This document shows positions 6,714 to 13,592 of a stretch of 64,000 nucleotides of DNA, in pieces. This stretch comes from Cellulophaga omnivescoria (GTDB lineage: Bacteria > Bacteroidota > Bacteroidia > Flavobacteriales > Flavobacteriaceae). Both the position numbers and the translations under genes were made by a program. The notes beneath the pieces were generated by a model, which saw only the letters and a program-made list of their open reading frames with translations, did not search any database and was not told the origin of the DNA. The stretch covers positions 248,001 through 312,000 of the forward strand of contig NZ_MDDP01000010.1 in the NCBI RefSeq assembly GCF_001999725.1, read 5' to 3'. Position 1 is the first letter of the stretch, and every line of letters starts with the position of its first letter.

Positions 6714-7754
6714 TAAGGCGTTTTCTGAATAATTATCATTTATTTTATCAATTTCCCACAATTCATAGATTCTTTTTATTTCCTCTTGACTAATTAAATT
6801 CAAACCACTTATTTTCTCTGTGACTAATAACTTTTCTAAAATTATTTTTCTTCCTTCTAATGTTATAGGTCCTAAACCTTTAACTCCATTTCTTCTGAAA
6901 GAACATCTGTATTTTACATTATCTCTAAATTCTGAAATCCAATTCCTGAAGTCATATAATTCTTTTAATTCTGAGTATCCATTTTCTATCATATTACCCA
7001 TAGACTTATCTTTTCGAACTACCGTACAAGTCCAACAGCCAAACCTTGAGTTTCCACAAGAAGAGCCTTTAGATTCTCTATAAGTAGGACATTCAGATTC
7101 AGCATCTTGATATATTGAACGAATCTTTTTAAAGTCAATACTTTTAGGCAATTCGTTATACCGTAAAGTCAACCACACATCTTCTAATGCGTGATTAATA
7201 ATTGGACTAAAAATTATATTCTTTGATGAACCACTTTGTTTTAAATAATATTGATTGTTTGTTTTATGTTTAGATATTGTTCTATCTCTTTGTTCACTTT
7301 CAGAGCTTCTTACTCCTAATAAAATAACTGCTTTTTTATCTTTATCTATAAGCTGTTTAACAGGATTAATTCTTAATTTATCTGTACACCAACGAAAAAT
7401 ATTAGTAGGTGTAGGGTAACCTCTTCCAATTACCTTTACAAAAAACCTATCTTCCAATTTTGGTTTTACAATCTTCAAAATCAATGGTATCTTTAATTCT
7501 TCACATTCTTTTTTAAGTTTATCAAAAGTATCATAAACATAAGTTGTTACAATAGGGTTTTCTACACCGGTGTCACAATACAATACTGTGACGGGTTTAT
7601 GATAAAAATCTATTTGTTTTAAAGCATTAAAAACTAATTTTAACATTGAAGAAGAATCTTTTCCCCCACTGTAGCCAATATACCAAGGTATATAGTTTTT
7701 AACATATTCTTTTTTGATGACTTTAATAACTTGTTGGTCAATTTTACTATTCAT
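6699..7754 (-). CDS. DndC-like phosphoadenosine phosphosulfate reductase-family protein
   Basis: The 351-residue protein (ATG at 7754-7752; a TTG lies one codon earlier) has the N-type ATP pyrophosphatase P-loop SGGKDS near residues 29-34, CDTGVENPIV, GRGYPTPTNIFRWCTDKLRINP and LGVRSSES. It carries four cysteines near residues 222, 233, 240 and 243 (ECP, SCGNSRFGCWTC) followed by DKSM. This is the layout of DndC, the sulfur-transfer component of DNA phosphorothioation, where the cysteines hold a 4Fe-4S cluster. DndB, DndD and DndE homologues are absent here. It overlaps the four-helix membrane gene by 8 bp, suggesting a two-gene unit. The chemistry is inferred from the family; the substrate is unknown. 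Confidence 0.85.
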   Translation of the reverse strand: MNSKIDQQVIKVIKKEYVKNYIPWYIGYSGGKDSSSMLKLVFNALKQIDFYHKPVTVLYCDTGVENPIVTTYVYDTFDKLKKECEELKIPLILKIVKPKLEDRFFVKVIGRGYPTPTNIFRWCTDKLRINPVKQLIDKDKKAVILLGVRSSESEQRDRTISKHKTNNQYYLKQSGSSKNIIFSPIINHALEDVWLTLRYNELPKSIDFKKIRSIYQDAESECPTYRESKGSSCGNSRFGCWTCTVVRKDKSMGNMIENGYSELKELYDFRNWISEFRDNVKYRCSFRRNGVKGLGPITLEGRKIILEKLLVTEKISGLNLISQEEIKRIYELWEIDKINDNYSENALQQWL

Positions 7755-8409
7755 CAAGTTTAGTTAAAGTTTCAGTTATTTTGGTGTTTACTAAATTTAT
7801 ATGATGAGTTTCTATAAATTCAATTTGTTCATTTGATAATTTAATGTGTTTTAGAAAAGCGAGTGCGTGCAAACCAAGGCTAATTAAACCGACCATAATA
7901 GTTGTTAAGCCAAACATTAATAAGTTGTTTTTGATGCTTCCCTCAAACATTGTCATAGAAATAAGAATTAATACAGATATAAATATTGAAATTATAGAAA
8001 GGTCAGCAGTTGAAGTCCATATGATTCCATTAAAATAAATATTTTTACTTTTTTGCTTAAGAGATTCATCATTATCTACCACGTGATAAAAGATACTTTT
8101 TAATCTGTTTTTTTTAAAAAGAAATTGTCGTTGTATATCAGTTAGAGGTTGAGTGAACAGTCTACAAATATGATTCTTTATATTCAAGTCAATTTTTTTA
8201 TGAGAATAATTTGTGACAAGATATCTGACTTCAAACATTTCATATAAAACACCAATAATAACAGCTATTACAGTAGGAATTGTATATTCTTTAAATTCAA
8301 AACCTGAGAATTCTTTTTTTGTAATTATTGAGATGTAAATTAAGCCATAAATTACTATTATAATTCCTGGGATTAAGAGTCTTAATTTTTTTAATGTTTC
8401 TAAGTTCAT
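7747..8409 (-). CDS. Four-helix membrane protein paired with the DndC-like gene
   Basis: The protein has 220 residues and four hydrophobic segments in two pairs: about 9-29 (LRLLIPGIIIVIYGLIYISII), 43-60, 134-155 (DLSIISIFISVLILISMTMF) and 162-186 (NLLMFGLTTIMVGLISLGLHALAFL). Between them is a charged cytosolic loop of about 70 residues, and a soluble C-terminal tail follows. I see no named domain. The topology recalls membrane effectors of phage-defence modules, including S-4TM-type proteins, but I cannot confirm homology. It is the first gene after the boundary element of array 1, and its last codons overlap the start of the DndC-like gene. Confidence 0.75.
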   Translation of the reverse strand: MNLETLKKLRLLIPGIIIVIYGLIYISIITKKEFSGFEFKEYTIPTVIAVIIGVLYEMFEVRYLVTNYSHKKIDLNIKNHICRLFTQPLTDIQRQFLFKKNRLKSIFYHVVDNDESLKQKSKNIYFNGIIWTSTADLSIISIFISVLILISMTMFEGSIKNNLLMFGLTTIMVGLISLGLHALAFLKHIKLSNEQIEFIETHHINLVNTKITETLTKLDE

Positions 8410-8426
8410 TTATTTTTTGTCTTAAT

Positions 8427-8536
8427 GCCTTACAACTACACATAAACGCAATACATTGCGTTTATTCCACCCATATGGCTGTGTAAACGCACATTTTGCA
8501 TTTTTGGTTGTTATTTTTCTCACAATTTATAATTAT
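8427..8536 (-). repeat. Array-1 boundary element A (shared with 59525-59626)
   Basis: It contains GCCTTACAAC (8427-8436), the exact complement of GTTGTAAGGC at 6710-6719 at the far end of the same module. Next comes a perfect palindrome AAACGCAAT-AC-ATTGCGTTT (8444-8463), then TATGGCTGTGTAAAC, then TTTTTCTCACAATTTATAA. The palindrome and the following stretch align closely with the element at 59542-59621. It lies between the core ssb gene and the first cassette gene, and all array-1 genes are transcribed away from it. Possible roles are an attI-like insertion end, an outermost repeat copy, or a shared promoter region. The role is inferred. Confidence 0.75.
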
Positions 8537-8712
8537 TTTCTGTATTATAATTACGCAAATGTGTAATTAGCCCAATTTTATGTGTAAAATGCACTAAAAT
8601 AAACCCTTTTTGTATTTTTAGTTTAAGGTTGTTTTTACCGTTTTTAAACGACTACAAATAGTTACAACCGAAAGTAAGCACTTTGTAACCGCATATAGTT
8701 TGGTTGACGTTT

Positions 8713-8741
8713 TAGGTTTGCAGTGCCATTGCAATGGTGCT
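8713..8741 (+). promoter_or_regulatory. ssb promoter -7 element with adjoining 20-bp palindrome
   Basis: TAGGTTTG at 8713-8720 matches the Bacteroidota -7 consensus TAnnTTTG and lies 60 bp upstream of the ssb start. I see no well-spaced TTG at -33. Immediately downstream, 8722-8741 is a 20-bp near-perfect palindrome (AGTGCCATT-GC-AATGGTGCT, with two G/T mismatches in the arms) that would overlap the transcription start. It could be an operator for a damage- or growth-responsive repressor, or a 5' RNA hairpin. Confidence 0.5.
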
Positions 8742-8780
8742 TTGGTAGTAATAACTGTTAAACATTAAAACACACAAATT

Positions 8781-9116
8781 ATGAACGCACTTAAAAACAG
8801 AGTACAGTTAATTGGGAACTTAGGTAACGATCCAGAAATTATAAACTTAGATGGCGGTAAAAAGCTGGCACGCTTTTCTATAGCTACTAATGAGACGTAC
8901 AAAAACGCTGCTGGCGAAAAAATAACAGATACCCAATGGCACAATGTTGTTGCTTGGGGTAAAACTGCAGAAATTGTAGAGAACTTTTTAACCAAAGGAA
9001 AAGAAATTGCTTTAGAGGGCAAATTGGTTAACAGGTCTTACGAGACCAAAGAAGGAGAAAAAAGATATAGTACAGAGGTTAATTGTAACGAGATTTTAAT
9101 GCTTGGTAAAGGATAA
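8781..9116 (+). CDS. ssb: Single-stranded DNA-binding protein, short form
   Basis: This 111-residue OB-fold protein of the SSB family starts MNALKNRVQLIGNLGNDPEI, with LARFSIATNETYKN, TQWHNVVAWGKTAEIVENFLTKGKEIALEGKL and a YSTEV strand. It binds single-stranded DNA in replication, repair or recombination. It ends right after the OB fold (EILMLGKG) and lacks the glycine-rich linker and acidic tail that recruit partners in housekeeping SSB, so it is probably a second, specialised SSB. It is monocistronic, with a strong terminator 29 bp after the stop. It is the core gene directly next to the boundary element of array 1. Confidence 0.92.
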   Translation: MNALKNRVQLIGNLGNDPEIINLDGGKKLARFSIATNETYKNAAGEKITDTQWHNVVAWGKTAEIVENFLTKGKEIALEGKLVNRSYETKEGEKRYSTEVNCNEILMLGKG

Positions 9117-9144
9117 AAATACACCAAACACTAACCAAAATTAA

Positions 9145-9176
9145 AAAGGCTTTCTATACTGGTTTAGAAAGCCTTT
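9145..9176. terminator. Bidirectional rho-independent terminator between ssb and tex
   Basis: AAAGGCTTTCT (9145-9155) pairs with AGAAAGCCTTT (9166-9176) over 11 bp with a 10-nt loop. A runs precede it and T runs follow, so it can serve ssb on the plus strand and tex (ending at 9183) on the minus strand. Confidence 0.9.
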
Positions 9177-9182
9177 TTTGTA

Positions 9183-11306
9183 TTACATTTTTTTATGTAG
9201 TGCCAGTTGTATGCGCTTACGGGCAACGTCTACCTCTAATACTTTTACTACAATTTGTTGGTGTAGGCTTACGTGCTCATTTACGTCTTTTACAAAAGTG
9301 TCTGCCAGGTTAGATATGTGTATTAAACCACTTTCTTTAATACCAACATCTACAAAACAGCCAAAATTGGTAATATTGTTTACAATGCCGGGTAATAACT
9401 GCCCAGCAACAAGATCTGTAATAGACCGTATGTTTTGGTTAAAAGAAAATACTTTGGCTTTTTCTCTAATATCTAAACCTGGTTTTTCTAGCTCCTTAAC
9501 AATGTCTTGCAATGTTGGTAAACCAACAGTGTCTGTACAGTATTTTTGTAGGTCTATTTTTTGTAAAACCTCCTTATTACCAATTAACTCCTCAATAGGT
9601 ACTTTGGTATCTTTAGTTATCTGTTGTACTATGCTGTAACTTTCTGGGTGTACAGCAGAATCGTCTAAGGGGTTTTTTGCATTTTTTATGCGTAAAAAAG
9701 CAGCACCTTGCTCAAATGCTTTTCCGCCCAAACGCGGTACTTTTTTTATAGCTGTTCTGCTTGTAAAAGCACCATTTTCATTACGGTAATTTACTATGTT
9801 TTCTGCTAATTTTGGCCCAATACCAGATACATAACTTAGTAAAGATGTACTTGCGGTGTTTATATTTACACCAACCGCATTTACACAACTCTCTACAACG
9901 GTGTCTAAAGATTGTTTTAGTTTGCTTTGGTCTACATCATGTTGGTATTGCCCAACACCAATAGATTTTGCATCTATTTTTACCAATTCTGCTAACGGGT
10001 CTGCCAATCTACGCCCAATAGAAACTGCACCACGTACGGTAACATCATAATTAGGAAACTCGTCCCTAGCAATTTTTGATGCCGAGTATATAGATGCTCC
10101 CGCTTCACTAACCACAAAAACCTCTACAGGGTTTTTAAAATGTATTTGTTTTACCAAATGCTCTGTTTCTCTAGATGCTGTACCGTTGCCAATAGCAATG
10201 GCTTCAATTTTATAAGCATCTGTTAACGAGCTAATTTTTTTAATAGCCTCTGTGCTTTTATTTTGTGGTGCATGCGGATAAATGGTTTCATTATGCAACA
10301 AATCTCCTTGCGCATCTAAACACACCAATTTGCAACCGGTTCTAAAACCAGGATCTAAGGCTAAAATTCTTTTTTCGCCTAACGGAGAACCTAAAAGTAA
10401 CTGTTTTAAATTTTTAGAGAATACAGCTATTGCATCTGCATCTGCTTTTTCTTTAGCACTTTTTAATAGCTCGTTAGACAAAGAAGGTAGTAGCAGTCTT
10501 TTGTAAGCATCTTGTATAGCAAGTTCTATTTGAGTGCTACAGGAATTGTTACTTTTAATAATTCTACTTTCAATTTTATCTAAAGCTCTATCATTGTCTA
10601 TTTCTATTTTAACCCGAATAAAACCTTCTTTTTCGGCTCTTAAAATAGCAAGTAACCTGTGTGATGGGCATCGTTTTAAAGCCTCGCTCCAATCAAAATA
10701 ATCTCTAAACTTCTGGGCTTTTTCGTCTTCTTTTTTAGTGCCAACCACTTTGGTTGTTATAAGTGCATAATTTTCTAACTGGTGGCGTATACCGTTTCTA
10801 ATATCAGTACGCTCATTAATCCATTCAGCAATAATATGTCTGGCTCCTTCTAACGCCAAATCTTCATTAACAATAACATCATTTAGGTATCTAGAGGCTG
10901 TATATTCAATTTCATCATTACGCTGTGCCATTATTATTTTAGCCAAAGGCTCTAAACCGTTTTTAATAGCGGTTTCAGCTTTTGTCTTGCGCTTCTTCTT
11001 ATAAGGCAAGTAAATATCCTCTAACGTTGTAATGTTGTCTGTGGTAGCAATTTTAGCTTGTAGTTCTGTAGTTAAAACGTCTTGCTCTTGTAAGGCTTTA
11101 AGTATTGCTGTTTTTCTTTTTTCTAAGGCTTCAAACTGTGTTTTGTAGGTTACAATGGCACCAATTTGTACCTCGTCTAAATTACCTGTTTTTTCTTTAC
11201 GGTATCTAGATATAAAAGGTATGGTACAGTCTTCATTTAAAAGCTCTATAGTATTTTTTACACTTAGTTCTGGTAACTGTGTGTGTTTAAGTATATATTT
11301 TATCAT
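9183..11306 (-). CDS. tex: Tex family RNA-binding transcription accessory protein
   Basis: The 707-residue cytoplasmic protein is full length for Tex. The N-terminal helical region has CTIPFISRYRKEKTGNLDEVQI, followed by LEDIYLPYKKKRKTKAE. The YqgF-like RNase H-fold core begins RILALDPGFRTGCKLVCLD. Helix-hairpin-helix elements follow (LLSYVSGIGPKLAENIVNYR, FTSRTAIKKVPRLGGKAFEQGAAFLRI), then a C-terminal S1 RNA-binding domain (LLPGIVNNITNFGCFVDVGIKESGLIHISNL). Tex acts on transcription and RNA in bacteria and is broadly conserved. A perfect terminator-like hairpin sits immediately before its start codon (see 11307-11342), implying attenuation or read-through from the OmpA gene. Confidence 0.95.
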   Translation of the reverse strand: MIKYILKHTQLPELSVKNTIELLNEDCTIPFISRYRKEKTGNLDEVQIGAIVTYKTQFEALEKRKTAILKALQEQDVLTTELQAKIATTDNITTLEDIYLPYKKKRKTKAETAIKNGLEPLAKIIMAQRNDEIEYTASRYLNDVIVNEDLALEGARHIIAEWINERTDIRNGIRHQLENYALITTKVVGTKKEDEKAQKFRDYFDWSEALKRCPSHRLLAILRAEKEGFIRVKIEIDNDRALDKIESRIIKSNNSCSTQIELAIQDAYKRLLLPSLSNELLKSAKEKADADAIAVFSKNLKQLLLGSPLGEKRILALDPGFRTGCKLVCLDAQGDLLHNETIYPHAPQNKSTEAIKKISSLTDAYKIEAIAIGNGTASRETEHLVKQIHFKNPVEVFVVSEAGASIYSASKIARDEFPNYDVTVRGAVSIGRRLADPLAELVKIDAKSIGVGQYQHDVDQSKLKQSLDTVVESCVNAVGVNINTASTSLLSYVSGIGPKLAENIVNYRNENGAFTSRTAIKKVPRLGGKAFEQGAAFLRIKNAKNPLDDSAVHPESYSIVQQITKDTKVPIEELIGNKEVLQKIDLQKYCTDTVGLPTLQDIVKELEKPGLDIREKAKVFSFNQNIRSITDLVAGQLLPGIVNNITNFGCFVDVGIKESGLIHISNLADTFVKDVNEHVSLHQQIVVKVLEVDVARKRIQLALHKKM

Positions 11307-11342
11307 TAAAAAAGACCTTATAAATTTAGTTTTATAAGGTCT
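11307..11342 (-). terminator. Terminator/attenuator hairpin abutting the tex start codon
   Basis: On the minus strand AGACCTTATAAA (11342-11331) pairs perfectly with TTTATAAGGTCT (11324-11313) over 12 bp with a 6-nt loop. Six T residues follow, then AATG, where ATG is the tex start. It would terminate transcripts from the OmpA-type gene at 11394-12101. No space remains for a separate tex promoter, so tex must be read through this hairpin or driven from a promoter upstream of it. Confidence 0.85.
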
Positions 11343-11393
11343 CTAATATATTTAACTCAATTGATTTAATCGAATTTATGTGCTATAAATTTT

Positions 11394-12101
11394 CTAGTTT
11401 TCGCCAGATTCCATTTTAGCATCATTTATCATTTTCTCATTAGGTAAAATTGCAACGTTAACTCTTCTGTTTTTTGCTCTACCTTCTGGAGTACTATTAT
11501 CATGTGTTGGTTTTTCTTCTCCAAACCACTCTGTAGTAAATCTGCTTGCAGCAATTCCTTTTGCTGTTAGGTATGATGTTACAGCGTTTGCTCTGTTTTT
11601 AGATAATGTCATATTATAATCTGCAGCACCAGAACTATCTGTATGGCCTACAACCAAAATATTAGTGTCTGGATACTCTATAAATACATTAGCTAATTTG
11701 TTTAAAGATGTTTTAGAAGCACCGTTAATGTTGTATTTAGCTGTGTCAAAAAATACACCACTGTTTTCATCAAAAGTTACAACAATACCATTGTCTACAC
11801 GCTCTACTTGTGCACCCGGAATTTCTTCTTCAATTTTTTGTGCTTGCTTATCCATTCTGTTACCAATAAGCACACCAGCACCACCACCAACAACACCGCC
11901 AATAACAGCACCTAGCTCGCCATTGCCTCCTTTGCCTACATTATTGCCAATTATAGCGCCTAAAATTGCACCACCAGCAGCACCAATTGCACCACCTTTT
12001 TGTTTGTTGTTTGCGTTTTGTACAGCATCACAACTTGTAAAATTTGCCATTAATAGTAATGCAAATGCTGCTGTAGCTATCTTTTTTATTATTGTTTTCA
12101 T
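11394..12101 (-). CDS. OmpA-family outer-membrane lipoprotein with glycine-zipper
   Basis: The 235-residue precursor has a lipoprotein signal (MKTIIKKIATAAFALLLMANFTSC; lipobox FTSC). A glycine-zipper segment follows (KGGAIGAAGGAILGAIIGNNVG and AVIGGVVGGGAGVLIGNRMDKQ, about residues 35-85), then an OmpA C-terminal peptidoglycan-binding domain from about residue 105. That domain has ILVVGHTDSSGAADYNMTLSKNRANAV and GRAKNRRVNVAI. The protein should anchor the outer membrane to peptidoglycan, with the zipper possibly inserted in the membrane. It precedes tex on the same strand, separated by a terminator hairpin. Confidence 0.92.
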   Translation of the reverse strand: MKTIIKKIATAAFALLLMANFTSCDAVQNANNKQKGGAIGAAGGAILGAIIGNNVGKGGNGELGAVIGGVVGGGAGVLIGNRMDKQAQKIEEEIPGAQVERVDNGIVVTFDENSGVFFDTAKYNINGASKTSLNKLANVFIEYPDTNILVVGHTDSSGAADYNMTLSKNRANAVTSYLTAKGIAASRFTTEWFGEEKPTHDNSTPEGRAKNRRVNVAILPNEKMINDAKMESGEN

Positions 12102-12143
12102 AAGGTTATTTTAAATTATTAAATAATTAATGGATTGTGTTTA

Positions 12144-12620
12144 TTACAAAGTTGCTTTGGTAAAATTCATTGTAATTGTAAATGGTTTTCCATCTACAGA
12201 TAAAGTTTGTGTCCAGGTCATATTAGACTCTGTTAACAAGGCGAGTGATAACCTAAAACCAACGTTGTTTTGACTTTTACCTCTTGCGTCTGTAGGCTTA
12301 ATTAAAAAGTCGTACAAACCTGTAGTTTCATCAATTTCCTGAATAGTAAAAATAAAATTACGTTCTCCAGTAGCACAATTTGCATTGTTTATGCTATACT
12401 TACCAGTATTGTTGTTAGGTATAAAAGACCAAGAACTGCCTTGGAAACACTCTTTAGAGACATCGTTTAAAAGGGTAACGTTATATTCACCAGCTTCACT
12501 ATAAGATATGTTGCTAAGTGTCCATTCTCCTTTAATTACTTTTTTTGATGTTCTAACGGTTTTTGATGCTCCGCAAGAAACTAAACTTACTGCAAGTAGT
12601 AGTACTATTAACTGTTTCAT
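12144..12620 (-). CDS. Lipocalin-like lipoprotein
   Basis: I chose the ATG at 12620-12618 because it gives a proper lipoprotein signal (MKQLIVLLLAVSLVSC, lipobox VSC); the open frame continues 17 codons upstream without purpose. The mature part of about 140 residues has KVIKGEWTLSNISYSEAG and repeated beta strands ending WTQTLSVDGKPFTITMNFTKATL. This pattern matches the lipocalin-like domain common in Bacteroidota lipoproteins. Ligand and role are unknown. It is 42 bp upstream of the OmpA lipoprotein on the same strand, so the two are likely co-transcribed. Confidence 0.8.
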   Translation of the reverse strand: MKQLIVLLLAVSLVSCGASKTVRTSKKVIKGEWTLSNISYSEAGEYNVTLLNDVSKECFQGSSWSFIPNNNTGKYSINNANCATGERNFIFTIQEIDETTGLYDFLIKPTDARGKSQNNVGFRLSLALLTESNMTWTQTLSVDGKPFTITMNFTKATL

Positions 12621-12792
12621 AATATTTGTTTGTTTTTGTATATACGAAATAACTGTTTTTTTAGACCACATAGTAACTCATTTGCATAAAATGATAATGC
12701 AATAAATTTGTAGTCTAAATACTATGTAAAGATACTAGATGTTGTATTAACTAGATGTGAAAAAAACTGTAAATTAGATGAAGTGCGTAGTC

Positions 12793-12969
12793 TTATGCTA
12801 CTTTTTTAAGCAAATCAAAACAAGGACATTTTTTACAACGTTTGCTTTCAGATTTCTTGTATTTTTTACAGCATTTACTTTTTACCTTATCAGCAACTTT
12901 TGGAGTTGTTGCCTTTAGTAATTTTTTTAATGCTTTTTTTTCCTTTTTCTTATCCTTTTTTTTGCCCAT
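12793..12969 (-). CDS. Small Lys/Cys-rich protein, 58 residues
   Basis: The minus strand encodes a 58-residue protein from ATG 12969-12967 to TAA 12793-12795. It starts MGKKKDKKKEKKALKKLL and ends KRCKKCPCFDLLKKVA. It is strongly basic (about 24 lysines) and has five cysteines, arranged CC, then C-x2-C-x-C (SKCCKKYKKSESKRCKKCPC). Those cysteines could bind a metal, and the charge suggests nucleic-acid binding. The patterned composition, intact frame and fit in an otherwise empty gap between two minus-strand genes argue for a real gene. The function is unknown; similar small proteins occur in flavobacteria to my recollection. Confidence 0.65.
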   Translation of the reverse strand: MGKKKDKKKEKKALKKLLKATTPKVADKVKSKCCKKYKKSESKRCKKCPCFDLLKKVA

Positions 12970-13044
12970 AACTACTTATGCCTAAAAATAGTAAGGCAAA
13001 AGTAGTTATTTTAAATTAATCTAAATAAAATTATTTTGTTAAAC

Positions 13045-13563
13045 TTATTGCGGATTTTCTGTAGAGGCTGTAGATACTGTTATTTGCTGTATATCTCTGT
13101 CAAACAAATACAAGCCACCTTTATCATCTCCAATAAGGTTTATTTTGTCTAAAATAGTACGTGCCATAGCTTCTTCCTCTATTTGTTCTGATACGTACCA
13201 TTGTAAAAAGTTATGTGTGGCATAATCTTTTTCTTGTAAAGTAATGTGTACTAACTCATTAATACTGTTAGATACAAATACTTCGTGTTCAAAAAGTTTT
13301 TCAAACATTTCTTTAAAAGAATTAAAGGTAACATTTGGTGCCGCAAGCTGAGAAATTTGTGCGTGTCCGCCACGCTCATTAACAAATTTAACCAGTTTTA
13401 GCATATGGTCTCGCTCTTCGTTAGACTGGTCGTACATAAAGCCAGCAACACCTTCTAGCCCTTTAACTTCTGCCCAACAAGCCATTGCTAAATAAATTTG
13501 AGAAGATTCTGCTTCTATTTTTATCTGATTGTTAAGTGCTTTTTCTATATTTTTTGATAACAT
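13045..13563 (-). CDS. ftnA: Non-haem ferritin
   Basis: The 172-residue protein belongs to the bacterial ferritin (FtnA) family, which forms 24-mers that oxidise and store iron in the cytoplasm. Ferroxidase residues are recognisable: the Glu in IKIEAESSQIYLAMACW near residue 17, Glu and His in NEERDHMLKLV near 49-53, and the later Glu residues of the third and fourth helices (YVSEQIEEEAMA). Length is normal with a short C-terminal tail. It starts 29 bp after the metG stop on the same strand. Confidence 0.93.
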   Translation of the reverse strand: MLSKNIEKALNNQIKIEAESSQIYLAMACWAEVKGLEGVAGFMYDQSNEERDHMLKLVKFVNERGGHAQISQLAAPNVTFNSFKEMFEKLFEHEVFVSNSINELVHITLQEKDYATHNFLQWYVSEQIEEEAMARTILDKINLIGDDKGGLYLFDRDIQQITVSTASTENPQ

Positions 13564-13592
13564 AATTTTCTTCTTTTTATAAAATTACAAAA

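Noticed and set aside
6699-8409. Complete dnd phosphorothioation system
   Set aside because: Only a DndC-like gene is present; no DndB, DndD or DndE and no restriction partner in the window.
1207-8536. CRISPR array
   Set aside because: The repeats are over 100 bp, separated by whole genes, not regularly spaced, and no cas genes are present.
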